This document shows positions 1-7,360 of a stretch of DNA of 64,000 bases, piece by piece. Positions within the stretch are counted from its first letter, which is position 1, and every line of letters starts with the position of its first letter. The stretch is from assembly GCF_014192285.1 (NCBI RefSeq), contig NZ_JACHXQ010000006.1, forward strand, positions 1-64,000. The letters are read 5' to 3'. The notes below the pieces were generated by a model. It was not told where the DNA came from. It ran no database searches and saw nothing but the letters and a program-made list of their open reading frames with translations. The stretch comes from Halomonas fontilapidosi. GTDB lineage: Bacteria; Pseudomonadota; Gammaproteobacteria; Pseudomonadales; Halomonadaceae. A program made the translations under genes and the position numbers.

Positions 1-1
1 G

Positions 2-118
2 GAGCAGGGCATCGCCGCGCCCGGCGACCACGTGATCCTCACCCGGGGCGATCACATGAATGCCCATGGCGGCACCAACACCCTGAAGATCCTCGCCGTG
101 GAGGCCAGCCATGAGTGA
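2..118 (+). CDS. pyk: Pyruvate kinase, C-terminal fragment
   Basis: Only the last 38 codons lie in the window; the gene begins upstream. The fragment reads through GDHVILTRGD and AHGGTNTLKIL, which matches the end of the C-terminal allosteric domain of pyruvate kinase. The enzyme converts phosphoenolpyruvate and ADP to pyruvate and ATP. Its TGA stop (116-118) lies inside the start of mgsA, an 8-bp overlap that implies translational coupling of two enzymes acting at the lower end of glycolysis. The identification rests on a short tail, so pykA and pykF types cannot be separated. Confidence 0.8.
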   Translation, partial: EQGIAAPGDHVILTRGDHMNAHGGTNTLKILAVEASHE

Positions 119-587
119 CACCCGCCCGCCACGCAACGTCAAGCGGACGCTGCCGGGCCGCAAGCGCATCGCCCTGGTCGCCCACGACGGCAAGAAGGAG
201 GAACTGCTGGAGTGGGCGGCGCGCTGGCGGGAGACCCTGGCCGAACACACCCTGATCGGCAGCGGCACCACGGCGGGGCGTGTCTCGCATGCCCTGGGCC
301 TCGCCGTGGAGGGCCTGATGAGCGGTCCGCTGGGTGGCGACCAGCAGATCGGCGCGCGCATTGCCGAACAGCGGCTCGACCTGCTGATCTTCTTCTGGGA
401 CCCCTTCGCGCCACAGCCCCACGACCCCGACGTCAAGGCGCTGCTGCGGCTGGCGGCACTATGGAACATTCCCGTGGCCTGCAACCCCGCCAGCGCCGAC
501 TTCCTCATCAGCTCGCCCTGGCTCGATCAGGAGTACGAGATGACCATCCCCGATGCCGGTGCCTGGGTCTCCTCCCGCACCGGCTGA
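111..587 (+). CDS. mgsA: Methylglyoxal synthase
   Basis: A 158-residue cytoplasmic enzyme that converts dihydroxyacetone phosphate to methylglyoxal and phosphate, a bypass used when sugar phosphates accumulate. Visible family features are AHDGKK near residue 24, the phosphate-binding SGTT at 51-54, GDQQIG at 76-81 with the presumed catalytic Asp77, and DPFAPQPHDPDV at 97-108 carrying Asp97, His104 and Asp107. These align with Asp71, Asp91, His98 and Asp101 of the E. coli enzyme with a constant offset of six. The length is normal. It overlaps the pyruvate kinase stop and precedes pgi, so it sits in a glycolysis cluster. Confidence 0.95.
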   Translation: MSDTRPPRNVKRTLPGRKRIALVAHDGKKEELLEWAARWRETLAEHTLIGSGTTAGRVSHALGLAVEGLMSGPLGGDQQIGARIAEQRLDLLIFFWDPFAPQPHDPDVKALLRLAALWNIPVACNPASADFLISSPWLDQEYEMTIPDAGAWVSSRTG

Positions 588-645
588 TCGCACCCCCTGC
601 CCTGCCGAGACGTCGACAACGCTACCCAACCACAAGAGGTCGACC

Positions 646-2283
646 ATGTTCCAGCTCACCCGCAGCGTCACCTGGCAGGCCCTCAAGGGCCTGCAGGCCG
701 AGACCGCCTTTGATCGCATCCGCGACTACTTCGCCGCCGACCCGAAACGCTTCGAGAAGATGAGCCTGCGCGTCGGCGGGCTCTTCCTCGACTACTCCAA
801 GCAGCCGGTCTCCGATGAGGTGCTGGCCACGCTGATCGAGCTCGCCGAACACTCGGCGCTGGTCCAGCGCCGCGCCCAGATGTTCTCCGGGGACATCATC
901 AACGTCACCGAGGACCGACCCGTCCTGCATACCGCCCTGCGCAACCTTGGCCAGGGGCCGCTCAAGGTCGACGGCCAGGACGTGATGCCGGAGATCCAGC
1001 GCACCCGCGAGCAGATCCGCACCTTCTCCGAGGCGGTGCGCAACGGCGAGTGGACGGGCTTCGATGGCCAGCGCATCAAGGACGTGGTCAACATCGGCAT
1101 CGGCGGCTCGGATCTTGGCCCCAACATGGCCTGCCGGGCGCTGCTCAAGCACCGCCATCCGGGGCTCGGCTTCCACTTCGTCTCCAACGTCGACGGCGCG
1201 CATATCCAGAAGGTGCTCAGCCGCCTCGACCCGGCCACCACCCTGTTCATCGTCTCCACCAAGACCTTCTCCACCCAGGAGACGCTGCTCAATGCCCATA
1301 CCGCGCGCCGCTGGTTCCTGGACAACGCCGGCCCCGACGCCGACGTGGGCGCGCACTTCATCGCCGCCTCGACCAACAAGGCGGCGGCCATGGCGTTCGG
1401 CATCCGCGAGGAGAACGTCTTCGAGTTCTGGGCCTGGGTCGGCGGGCGCTACTCGATGTGGTCCTCCATCGGCCTGCCCATCGCGCTCTCCATCGGCTTC
1501 GACGGCTTCATGGAGCTGCTCGAGGGCGCCTATGAGATGGACCAGCACTTCCTCGCCGCGCCCTTCGCCGAGAACATGCCGGTGCTGATGGCGCTGATCG
1601 GCATCTGGCACATCAACTTCCAGGGCGCCGAGACCCAGGCCATCGTGCCCTACGACCAGGCGCTGCATCAGCTGCCGGCCTTCCTGCAGCAGCTCGACAT
1701 GGAGTCCAACGGCAAGTCGGTGGATATCTTCGGCCACCCGGTGGACTACAAGACCGGGCCGATCGTCTGGGGCCAGACCGGCTCCAACGGCCAGCACGCC
1801 TTCTTCCAGCTGCTGCACCAGGGCACCCGCTACGTGCCGATCGACTTCATCGCCTCGCTCAAGCCCGAGCCGGGCATGGAGGAGCACCACTTCGCGCTGC
1901 TCACCAACATGCTGGCCCAGGCCAACGCCTTCATGGAGGGTAGCCAGACCGGCAGCCGCCTCGACCCCTACAGCTGCCCGGGCAACCGCCCCTCCAGCGT
2001 GCTGCTGCTCGACGAGCTCACGCCGAGAAACCTCGGTGCGCTGATCGCGCTCTACGAGCACAAGGTGTTCGTTCAGGGGGTGATCTGGAACATCAACTCC
2101 TTCGACCAGTGGGGGGTCCAGCTGGGCAAGCGCATCGCCGGCGAGATCAGCGAACGCATCGACGCCCACAGCCAGGACTTCGATGCCTCCACCCAGGGCC
2201 TGCTGGCGCTGGTACGCGATCACTTCCCCCGCGGCGGCGAGCCGTCGGGCAAGGGCGGCAAGAAAGGCAAGAGCGAGGAGTGA
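646..2283 (+). CDS. pgi: Glucose-6-phosphate isomerase
   Basis: A 545-residue enzyme interconverting glucose-6-phosphate and fructose-6-phosphate in the cytoplasm. Both family signatures are present: VGGRYSMWSSIG in the middle and FDQWGVQLGK near the C terminus. Also present are the sugar-phosphate loop IGIGGSDLGP (about 150) and SKTFSTQET (about 208). The ATG at 646 is chosen because an AAGAGG ribosome site lies six bases upstream and the protein then begins like other Pgi proteins; the same frame is open for 31 more codons upstream. The C terminus is a short Lys/Gly-rich tail. It follows mgsA by 58 bp and is probably co-transcribed with it. Confidence 0.96.
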   Translation: MFQLTRSVTWQALKGLQAETAFDRIRDYFAADPKRFEKMSLRVGGLFLDYSKQPVSDEVLATLIELAEHSALVQRRAQMFSGDIINVTEDRPVLHTALRNLGQGPLKVDGQDVMPEIQRTREQIRTFSEAVRNGEWTGFDGQRIKDVVNIGIGGSDLGPNMACRALLKHRHPGLGFHFVSNVDGAHIQKVLSRLDPATTLFIVSTKTFSTQETLLNAHTARRWFLDNAGPDADVGAHFIAASTNKAAAMAFGIREENVFEFWAWVGGRYSMWSSIGLPIALSIGFDGFMELLEGAYEMDQHFLAAPFAENMPVLMALIGIWHINFQGAETQAIVPYDQALHQLPAFLQQLDMESNGKSVDIFGHPVDYKTGPIVWGQTGSNGQHAFFQLLHQGTRYVPIDFIASLKPEPGMEEHHFALLTNMLAQANAFMEGSQTGSRLDPYSCPGNRPSSVLLLDELTPRNLGALIALYEHKVFVQGVIWNINSFDQWGVQLGKRIAGEISERIDAHSQDFDASTQGLLALVRDHFPRGGEPSGKGGKKGKSEE

Positions 2284-2289
2284 GGCCCC

Positions 2290-2682
2290 TCATCCGCGAG
2301 CGACCGCCAGTCGCTGACCGGTGTGGTATCCCGCCCAGGCAGCACCCAGCCACACCACGAGGCTGACCGCCACATAGCTCAGGGCCGTCGCAAGGCGGCC
2401 CTGATAGAGCAGGCTCAGTGTCTCCAGGCCATATAGCGAGAAGGTAGTGAAGCCAGCGCAGAAGCCGCCCACCAGAAAGGGCTGCCAGCGCGCGACCCGG
2501 CCACGGGTGCGGCGGGCGGCATAGGCGGCGAAGGCGACGATCAGCCAGGAACCGAGGCCGTTCACCGCCAGAGTGGCCCAGGGAAAGGCCGGCCCCGTCA
2601 GCGCCAGCGAGACGAGGTAGCGCAGCGTGGACCCCAGGGCACTGCCCAACCCCACCGCCCCATAGGCACGCCAGGCGATCAT
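2290..2682 (-). CDS. crcB: Fluoride channel CrcB/Fluc, second subunit
   Basis: A 130-residue inner-membrane protein with four hydrophobic segments. CrcB/Fluc proteins export fluoride as antiparallel dimers of small subunits. Visible motifs are GSTLRYLVSL near the N terminus, the TM2 asparagine in VNGLGSWLI, and the pore motif GFTTFS with the expected phenylalanine. Its ATG overlaps the stop of the upstream crcB copy in the four-base pattern ATGA, so the two are translationally coupled. This arrangement suggests a heterodimer of two fixed-topology subunits. It converges on pgi with only six bases between stops. Confidence 0.92.
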   Translation of the reverse strand: MIAWRAYGAVGLGSALGSTLRYLVSLALTGPAFPWATLAVNGLGSWLIVAFAAYAARRTRGRVARWQPFLVGGFCAGFTTFSLYGLETLSLLYQGRLATALSYVAVSLVVWLGAAWAGYHTGQRLAVARG

Positions 2683-3068
2683 GGCAGGCCGCCCGCCAGC
2701 CAAACGCCGGCCGGCAGCGCGGCGCCCCCCGCTCCCAGCGTCAGGGCGACGTAGCCCACGGCCGCAACCCTGCGCCGCTGCTGCCAGAGCGTCAGGGTCT
2801 GCAGGCTGAAGGACGAGACGGTGGTGTAGCCGCCCAGCAGGCCGATGGCCAGCAGCGGCCAGGCCAGGCCCGCCTCGCGGTCGGGCAGGCCCAGCATCCC
2901 GGCCGCGAGACCCATCAGCAGGGCGCCACTCAGGTTGACCACCAGGGTCCCCCAGGGAAGACCGGCGTCCAGCCAACGGGCCACCAGATTGCCCACCGCC
3001 AGTCGTGCCATGCCGCCCAGTCCTCCGCCGCCGGCCACCGCCAGCAGCACCAGCGGGTCGATGCTCAT
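2679..3068 (-). CDS. crcB: Fluoride channel CrcB/Fluc, first subunit
   Basis: A 129-residue four-helix membrane protein of the CrcB/Fluc fluoride exporter family. It contains GGLGGMARLAVG, the TM2 motif VNLSGALLMG and the loop GGYTTVSSFS. In that loop the usual phenylalanine of TTFS is valine, with a phenylalanine three positions later, so the two subunits are not equivalent. The ATG at 3068 is preferred because the protein then starts at the first helix; the frame stays open upstream but runs through a terminator hairpin. It is the promoter-proximal gene of a two-gene operon behind a structured leader. Confidence 0.9.
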   Translation of the reverse strand: MSIDPLVLLAVAGGGGLGGMARLAVGNLVARWLDAGLPWGTLVVNLSGALLMGLAAGMLGLPDREAGLAWPLLAIGLLGGYTTVSSFSLQTLTLWQQRRRVAAVGYVALTLGAGGAALPAGVWLAGGLP

Positions 3069-3102
3069 CCACTCTCCAGACGTTGCGAGACAGGCCCCAG
3101 GA

Positions 3103-3143
3103 GGGTGGCGACCAGGCAAAAAAAGCCACCCGCTGAGGGTGGC
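3103..3143 (-). promoter_or_regulatory. Leader terminator/antiterminator upstream of crcB pair
   Basis: On the minus strand the crcB leader carries GCCACCC (3137-3143), a five-base loop, GGGTGGC (3125-3131) and seven T residues (3118-3124), which is an intrinsic terminator. A second GCCACCC follows at 3103-3109 and could pair with the same GGGTGGC, preventing terminator formation. No minus-strand gene lies upstream of it within this divergent gap, so it can only act inside the crcB leader. The conserved core of the known fluoride riboswitch (GGNGAUG and a later CUGAUG) was looked for and not found. Confidence 0.55.
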
Positions 3144-3205
3144 CAAGAGTATCGCATGCTTGCCTTGCAGGAGCAGCGACCCAGAGATCACTGCTGGATC
3201 CAATA

Positions 3206-3233
3206 TTGGCACAAAGTCGGCATGATGTACAAT
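3206..3233 (+). promoter_or_regulatory. Sigma70 promoter for the MscS-type channel
   Basis: TTGGCA (3206-3211) and TACAAT (3228-3233) are separated by 16 bp; each hexamer matches the consensus at five of six positions. Transcription would begin near 3240, inside a perfect palindrome, leaving a leader of about 145 bases before the channel gene. Confidence 0.55.
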
Positions 3234-3259
3234 TCATGTACATGAAAGTTTGATGTCAA
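3231..3259 (-). promoter_or_regulatory. Possible divergent promoter for crcB operon
   Basis: On the minus strand a perfect TTGACA (3254-3259) is followed after 17 bp by TGAATT (3231-3236), a weak -10. It overlaps the rightward promoter and the palindrome at 3233-3246, so both directions could be controlled together. Confidence 0.35.
3233..3246. promoter_or_regulatory. Perfect 14-bp palindrome, candidate operator
   Basis: TTCATGTACATGAA is identical on both strands. It begins at the last base of the rightward -10 and lies between the -35 and -10 of the leftward promoter candidate. An overlapping repeat, ATGTACA with a five-base spacer and TGTACAT, covers 3225-3243. The position suits a repressor controlling both crcB and the mechanosensitive channel gene; the regulator is not identifiable here. 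Confidence 0.45.
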
Positions 3260-3383
3260 CGTCCGGGTCGTGACCCTGAGACAAAGTCCGTATCATGCTG
3301 ATGCCAGAGCGCGTCCCTTACGCCACACCTGACACCACCCCTGATACCTCATCGCCAACACGCCAAGAGACGGAGGTCACAGC

Positions 3384-5711
3384 GTGAACCCAATGCGAGC
3401 CCTTCCTGCCATCCTCGGCTGGCTGCTGATTGCCCTGCTGGCAATCGCCGCCCCGGCCCAGGCCCAGCAAGCTGACACCGGGAGCGAGCCGCCGGCCTAC
3501 GCCACCCTGGCCGAGCTGCTCGAGAACGAGCAGTCACGCCAGCAGCTGATCGACCAGCTGCGCGGCATGGCAGGTGACGTCGCCGCCGCCGAACCGGCGA
3601 GTGCCGAAGAGAGCGCCGCTGGCGCCGAGCCCTCGCTGCCCAGGCAGCTGGCCGAAGCCACCAGCCGCATCGTCGGCGATGTCGGCACCCAGTTCACCAA
3701 CCTGGTGGAGGTGCTCGGTGGGCTGTTCACCGGCAGTGCCGATGCCACCAGCAGCTTCGACACGGCCGCCTTCACCAGCGCCGCCATCAATCTGGGCCTG
3801 GTGATACTGGCCACCTTCGTGCTGTTCGTGGCCATCCGCCGGCTGGCCCGGCCGCTGTTCACGCGCATCAGCCAGTGGTCGCTCAACGGCCAAGGGCTGA
3901 CCCCGGTGCTGCGCCTGGTCCTCTGCGTGGCCCTGGCGGCAGTGGTCGACGTGGCGGTGGTGGCCCTGGCCTACGTGGGAGGCAACCTGGTCGCCACCTT
4001 CGCGGTGGGCGAGACCGGCGAACTCTCCACCCGTGCCTCACTGTTCCTCAATGCCTTCCTGGTAATCGAGCTGCTCAAGGCGGCCGTGCGCATGCTCTTC
4101 TCGTCGCGCTACGAGGGGTTGCGCCTGCTGCCGGTGGGGGCCGAGGACGCCTCCTACTGGAATGGCTGGATCGCCCGCCTGATCGGACTGGTGGGCTATG
4201 GCCTGATGGTGGTGGTGCCGCTGGTCAACGTCTACCTGTCGCCGACCCTGGGCCAGAGCATCGGCACCCTGATCATGTTCGGCGCCTTCATTTATGCGGT
4301 CGCCGTGGTATTGCGCAACCGGGTTCGTCTGCGCGATGCGCTCAACCACAAGGCCGATAACGCCACCATGGCGGCCAGCCGGGTCTCGCTGCAGCTGTTG
4401 GCCCGCACCTGGCACCTATTCGCCCTGGCCTATTTCGTGATGGTACTGGTGCTGGTGCTGACCCGGCCCGCGGACGCCCTGCCCTTCGTGCTTGTCGCCA
4501 CCCTCAAGACCATCGCCGCCGTGGTGGTGGGCCTGCTGGTCTCGAGCCTGCTGACCCAGACCATCGGCCGGCGCATCCGTCTCAGCGATGACCTGCGCCG
4601 CAAGCTGCCGCTGCTCGAGCCGCGGCTCAACAGCTACGTGCCCAATGCCCTGCGGGTGATCCGCACGCTGATCCTGATCACCGTGTTGATGGTGGTACTG
4701 AACGCCTGGGGCGCCTTCGACCTGGCGGCCTGGTACGCCTCCGAGGCGGGCCGCGGCCTGGTCGGCAAGGTGATCAGCGTGTCGGTGATCCTGGTGATGG
4801 CCGTGGGCGTCTGGCTGGGCCTGGCCAGCCTGATCGAGCACAAGCTCAACCCCGAGACCGGCAGCGGCGTGCCCTCGGCCCGCGCTCAGACCCTGCTGGC
4901 CCTGTTCCGCAACGCCCTGGCCATCGCCCTGATCACCATGACCCTGATGATCGTGCTGGCCGAGATCGGTATCAATATCGGCCCGCTGATCGCCGGTGCC
5001 GGTGTGCTGGGCCTGGCCATCGGCTTCGGCGCCCAGAAGCTCGTTCAGGACATCATCACTGGCATCTTCATCCAGGTGGAGAACGCCATGAACACCGGTG
5101 ACGTGGTCACGGTGGGCGGCATCACCGGCACCGCCGAGAAGCTCAGCATCCGCTCGGTGGGCATCCGTGACCTCTCCGGCACCTATCACATCGTGCCCTT
5201 CTCTAGCGTGGACACCGTCTCCAACTACATGCGCGAGTTCGGCAACCATGTCGGCGAGTACGGCATCGCCTACCGCGAGAGCATCGATGAGGCCATCGAG
5301 CAGCTCAAGCTGGCCTTCGAGGATCTCCAGGCCAGCGAGGAGCACGGCCAAAAACTGCTGGAGCCACTTACCGTGGCCGGCGTCGTGGCGCTTGCCGACA
5401 GCTCGGTGAACATTCGGGTGGTCATCAAGACCACACCCGGCGACCAGTGGGCCGTGGGCCGCGCCTACAACCGCCTGGTCAAGCTGCGTTTCGACGAGGC
5501 CGGCATCGAGATCCCCTTCCCGCACACCACGCTCTACTTCGGTGAGGACAAGGAAGGCCGTTCACCGGCCGCCAACGTGCGGGTGCTGGAAGGCAAGGCA
5601 CAGCACTCCCAAGGGCATTCGAACCACCAGGAGGATACCCAGCAGGGCGTTCAGGAGATTGCCGACCCCGAGCACCGCAATCCCACCGGAGGCGACGTCG
5701 AGGAGCCCTGA
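3384..5711 (+). CDS. Large MscS-family mechanosensitive channel, YbiO-like
   Basis: A 775-residue inner-membrane protein. Residues 1-27 form a cleavable signal peptide ending in AQA. A Gln/Glu/Ala-rich periplasmic stretch follows, then roughly ten hydrophobic segments. The MscS core begins near residue 530, with the pore helix GAGVLGLAIGFGAQKLVQD and then the beta domain motif NTGDVV. Channels of this family release solutes during hypo-osmotic shock, relevant to a halophile. The start is GTG, chosen because GGAGG at 3372-3376 lies seven bases upstream; an in-frame ATG three codons later is less well spaced. The last 40 residues are a hydrophilic tail rich in His, Gln and Glu. Size and layout resemble E. 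coli YbiO more than the short MscS. Confidence 0.88.
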   Translation: MNPMRALPAILGWLLIALLAIAAPAQAQQADTGSEPPAYATLAELLENEQSRQQLIDQLRGMAGDVAAAEPASAEESAAGAEPSLPRQLAEATSRIVGDVGTQFTNLVEVLGGLFTGSADATSSFDTAAFTSAAINLGLVILATFVLFVAIRRLARPLFTRISQWSLNGQGLTPVLRLVLCVALAAVVDVAVVALAYVGGNLVATFAVGETGELSTRASLFLNAFLVIELLKAAVRMLFSSRYEGLRLLPVGAEDASYWNGWIARLIGLVGYGLMVVVPLVNVYLSPTLGQSIGTLIMFGAFIYAVAVVLRNRVRLRDALNHKADNATMAASRVSLQLLARTWHLFALAYFVMVLVLVLTRPADALPFVLVATLKTIAAVVVGLLVSSLLTQTIGRRIRLSDDLRRKLPLLEPRLNSYVPNALRVIRTLILITVLMVVLNAWGAFDLAAWYASEAGRGLVGKVISVSVILVMAVGVWLGLASLIEHKLNPETGSGVPSARAQTLLALFRNALAIALITMTLMIVLAEIGINIGPLIAGAGVLGLAIGFGAQKLVQDIITGIFIQVENAMNTGDVVTVGGITGTAEKLSIRSVGIRDLSGTYHIVPFSSVDTVSNYMREFGNHVGEYGIAYRESIDEAIEQLKLAFEDLQASEEHGQKLLEPLTVAGVVALADSSVNIRVVIKTTPGDQWAVGRAYNRLVKLRFDEAGIEIPFPHTTLYFGEDKEGRSPAANVRVLEGKAQHSQGHSNHQEDTQQGVQEIADPEHRNPTGGDVEEP

Positions 5712-5736
5712 CGCTCCGAGAACTCTGCTCGCGAAA

Positions 5737-5774
5737 CACACAGCGGGGCTGCCGAAAGGCAGCCCCGCTGTGTG
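5737..5774. terminator. Bidirectional hairpin between channel and permease genes
   Basis: A perfect 17-bp stem (5737-5753 with 5758-5774) is closed by a GAAA tetraloop. It lies between two convergent genes and could end transcription from both sides, though there is no long T run. Confidence 0.8.
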
Positions 5775-5798
5775 TCAGAGGCACAAGTGGGCGCTGCC

Positions 5799-7154
5799 TC
5801 AGTGGGTGGTCACCAGCATCAGCACGCTGAGTGCCGCCGAGATCCACATGGCCGGACGGATCGCTTCCAGACGCCCGGTGAAGAGCTTGATCAGCACGAA
5901 GGAGAGGAAGCCGAAGGCGATCCCCAGGGTAATCGAATAGGTCAGCGGCATCAGGATGATCGCCAGGAAGGCCGGGAAAGCCTCCTCGGCACACGCCCAG
6001 TCGATCTTCGCTACCGGCGCCAACATGAACAGCCCGACCAGCACCAGCGCCGGTGCCGTGGCAATGCCCGGTACCAGCGAGAGCAGCGGCGAGAGGAACA
6101 GGAACGGCAGGAAGAGCAGCGCGATGGTCACCGCCACCAGGCCGGTACGCCCGCCCTGGGCGACGCCGGCGCCGGATTCGATGAAGGTCTGAGCGGCGCT
6201 GGTACCAAGCGGCGCGGCGATCATCGAGGCGAAGGCATCCACGGTCATGGAGCGCTTGAGGTTACGCGGATTGCCGTCCTTGTCCTTGAGGTCCGCCGAC
6301 TCGGAAAGCGCCATGAAGCAGGAAAGGGCATCGAAAAAATTGGTGAACAGCATCACGAAGATGAACGGCAGATAGGCGACCTTCAGCGCCCCCCAGATAT
6401 CCACCTGCATTACCGCGCTGAAGTCGGGCCAGGCGGCCAGGCCGCTCCACTCCACCATGACCTCTTCGCCCCACAGACGGCCCATGGGGGCAGCCAGCAG
6501 GGTGGTCAGGGCGATACCCAGGATCAGCGCGCCGTTGAAGCGCAGCACGACCATGATCGCGGTGGCCATCATGCCGATGAAGAAGGTCACCAGGCTGGCA
6601 TCGAAGTTGCCAAGCGTCACCAGGGTAGCCTCGCTGCCGACGATGAAGCCGGCGTTCTTCAGCCCGATGAAGGTGATGAAGAGGCCGATGCCGCAGGTGA
6701 TGGCGTAGCGCAGCGAGGCCGGGATCGCCTCGATGATCGCCTCGCGGACGTTGAACATCGCCAGCACCGCGAACAGCACGCCGGACCAGAAGACGCAGCC
6801 CAGGGCCACCTCCCAGGAGAGGCCGGCGCCCAGCACCAGGGTGTAGGTAAAGAGCGCATTCATGCCCATGCCCGGCGCCACCAGGATGGGATTGCGCGCA
6901 TAGAGCCCCATGGCCAGGCTACTCATGAAACTGATCAGCACGGTGGCGGAGAGGGCCGCCGAGAAGGGAATACCGGCATCCGAGAGAATCGCCGGGTTAA
7001 CCACGATGATGTACATCGAGGCCAGGAAAGTGGCAACACCTGCAAGTACTTCAGTGCGCAGCGAAGTGCCACGCTCGTGTACACGGAAATAGCGCGCTAT
7101 CCAGCGTCCTTCCGAGGCAGTGGGGGCGGCAGCGGCAGTCGTTGTCGGTTCCAT
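5799..7154 (-). CDS. NCS2-family purine permease (AzgA/GhxP-like)
   Basis: A 451-residue inner-membrane proton symporter for nucleobases, probably hypoxanthine, guanine or adenine. Family features include APGMGMNALFTYTLV in the third helix region, MFTNFFDALSCFMALSE in helix 8 and the helix 10 motif FIESGAGVAQGGRTGL with the substrate-binding glutamate. At least twelve hydrophobic segments are visible. The ATG at 7154 is preferred; the open frame continues to a TTG at 7217 with no convincing ribosome site for either. The gene is monocistronic, between a bidirectional hairpin and the heme cluster terminator. Substrate choice among purines cannot be settled from sequence alone. Confidence 0.88.
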   Translation of the reverse strand: MEPTTTAAAAPTASEGRWIARYFRVHERGTSLRTEVLAGVATFLASMYIIVVNPAILSDAGIPFSAALSATVLISFMSSLAMGLYARNPILVAPGMGMNALFTYTLVLGAGLSWEVALGCVFWSGVLFAVLAMFNVREAIIEAIPASLRYAITCGIGLFITFIGLKNAGFIVGSEATLVTLGNFDASLVTFFIGMMATAIMVVLRFNGALILGIALTTLLAAPMGRLWGEEVMVEWSGLAAWPDFSAVMQVDIWGALKVAYLPFIFVMLFTNFFDALSCFMALSESADLKDKDGNPRNLKRSMTVDAFASMIAAPLGTSAAQTFIESGAGVAQGGRTGLVAVTIALLFLPFLFLSPLLSLVPGIATAPALVLVGLFMLAPVAKIDWACAEEAFPAFLAIILMPLTYSITLGIAFGFLSFVLIKLFTGRLEAIRPAMWISAALSVLMLVTTH

Positions 7155-7300
7155 GGCGGTATCCGTTGTTGTTGTGAATCGGGATGCGAAAGCGTCATCG
7201 CCCACTAGGGTAGGCAATTTCTGACCGATTGGACAACAAGCGGATTACTACCATGGTATACAAAAAGCGCTAATGCCTGGATACCGCGCGGCCGGGCAGC

Positions 7301-7324
7301 AAAAGGGGCGCCCGAAGGCGCCCC
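7301..7324 (-). terminator. Intrinsic terminator of the hem operon
   Basis: On the minus strand an 8-bp GC stem (7317-7324 with 7305-7312) encloses a TTCG tetraloop and is followed by TTTT (7301-7304). It lies 37 bases after the hemY stop. Confidence 0.85.
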
Positions 7325-7360
7325 CTGGAGGCTGGATCACTGGCCGGTCCGGCAGACCGC

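Noticed and set aside
622..2223. Long minus-strand open frame across pgi
   Set aside because: It is the antisense of a clear pgi gene; high GC produces long shadow frames, and the translation has no family motif.
3069..3212. N-terminal extension of the first crcB gene (start at 3212)
   Set aside because: It would translate through the terminator hairpin and add a non-family segment; Fluc proteins start at the first helix.
3069..3240. Fluoride riboswitch (crcB RNA) in the crcB leader
   Set aside because: The required GGNGAUG and CUGAUG elements were not found on the minus strand, although a terminator is present. Left as an unassigned leader.
4416..5525. His- and Gln-rich minus-strand frame over the MscS-type gene
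   Set aside because: The His/Gln-rich composition is an artefact of reading membrane-protein codons on the other strand.
7249..7258. 10-bp palindrome TACCATGGTA upstream of the purine permease
   Set aside because: Short, not placed at a recognisable promoter and with no extension; likely chance.
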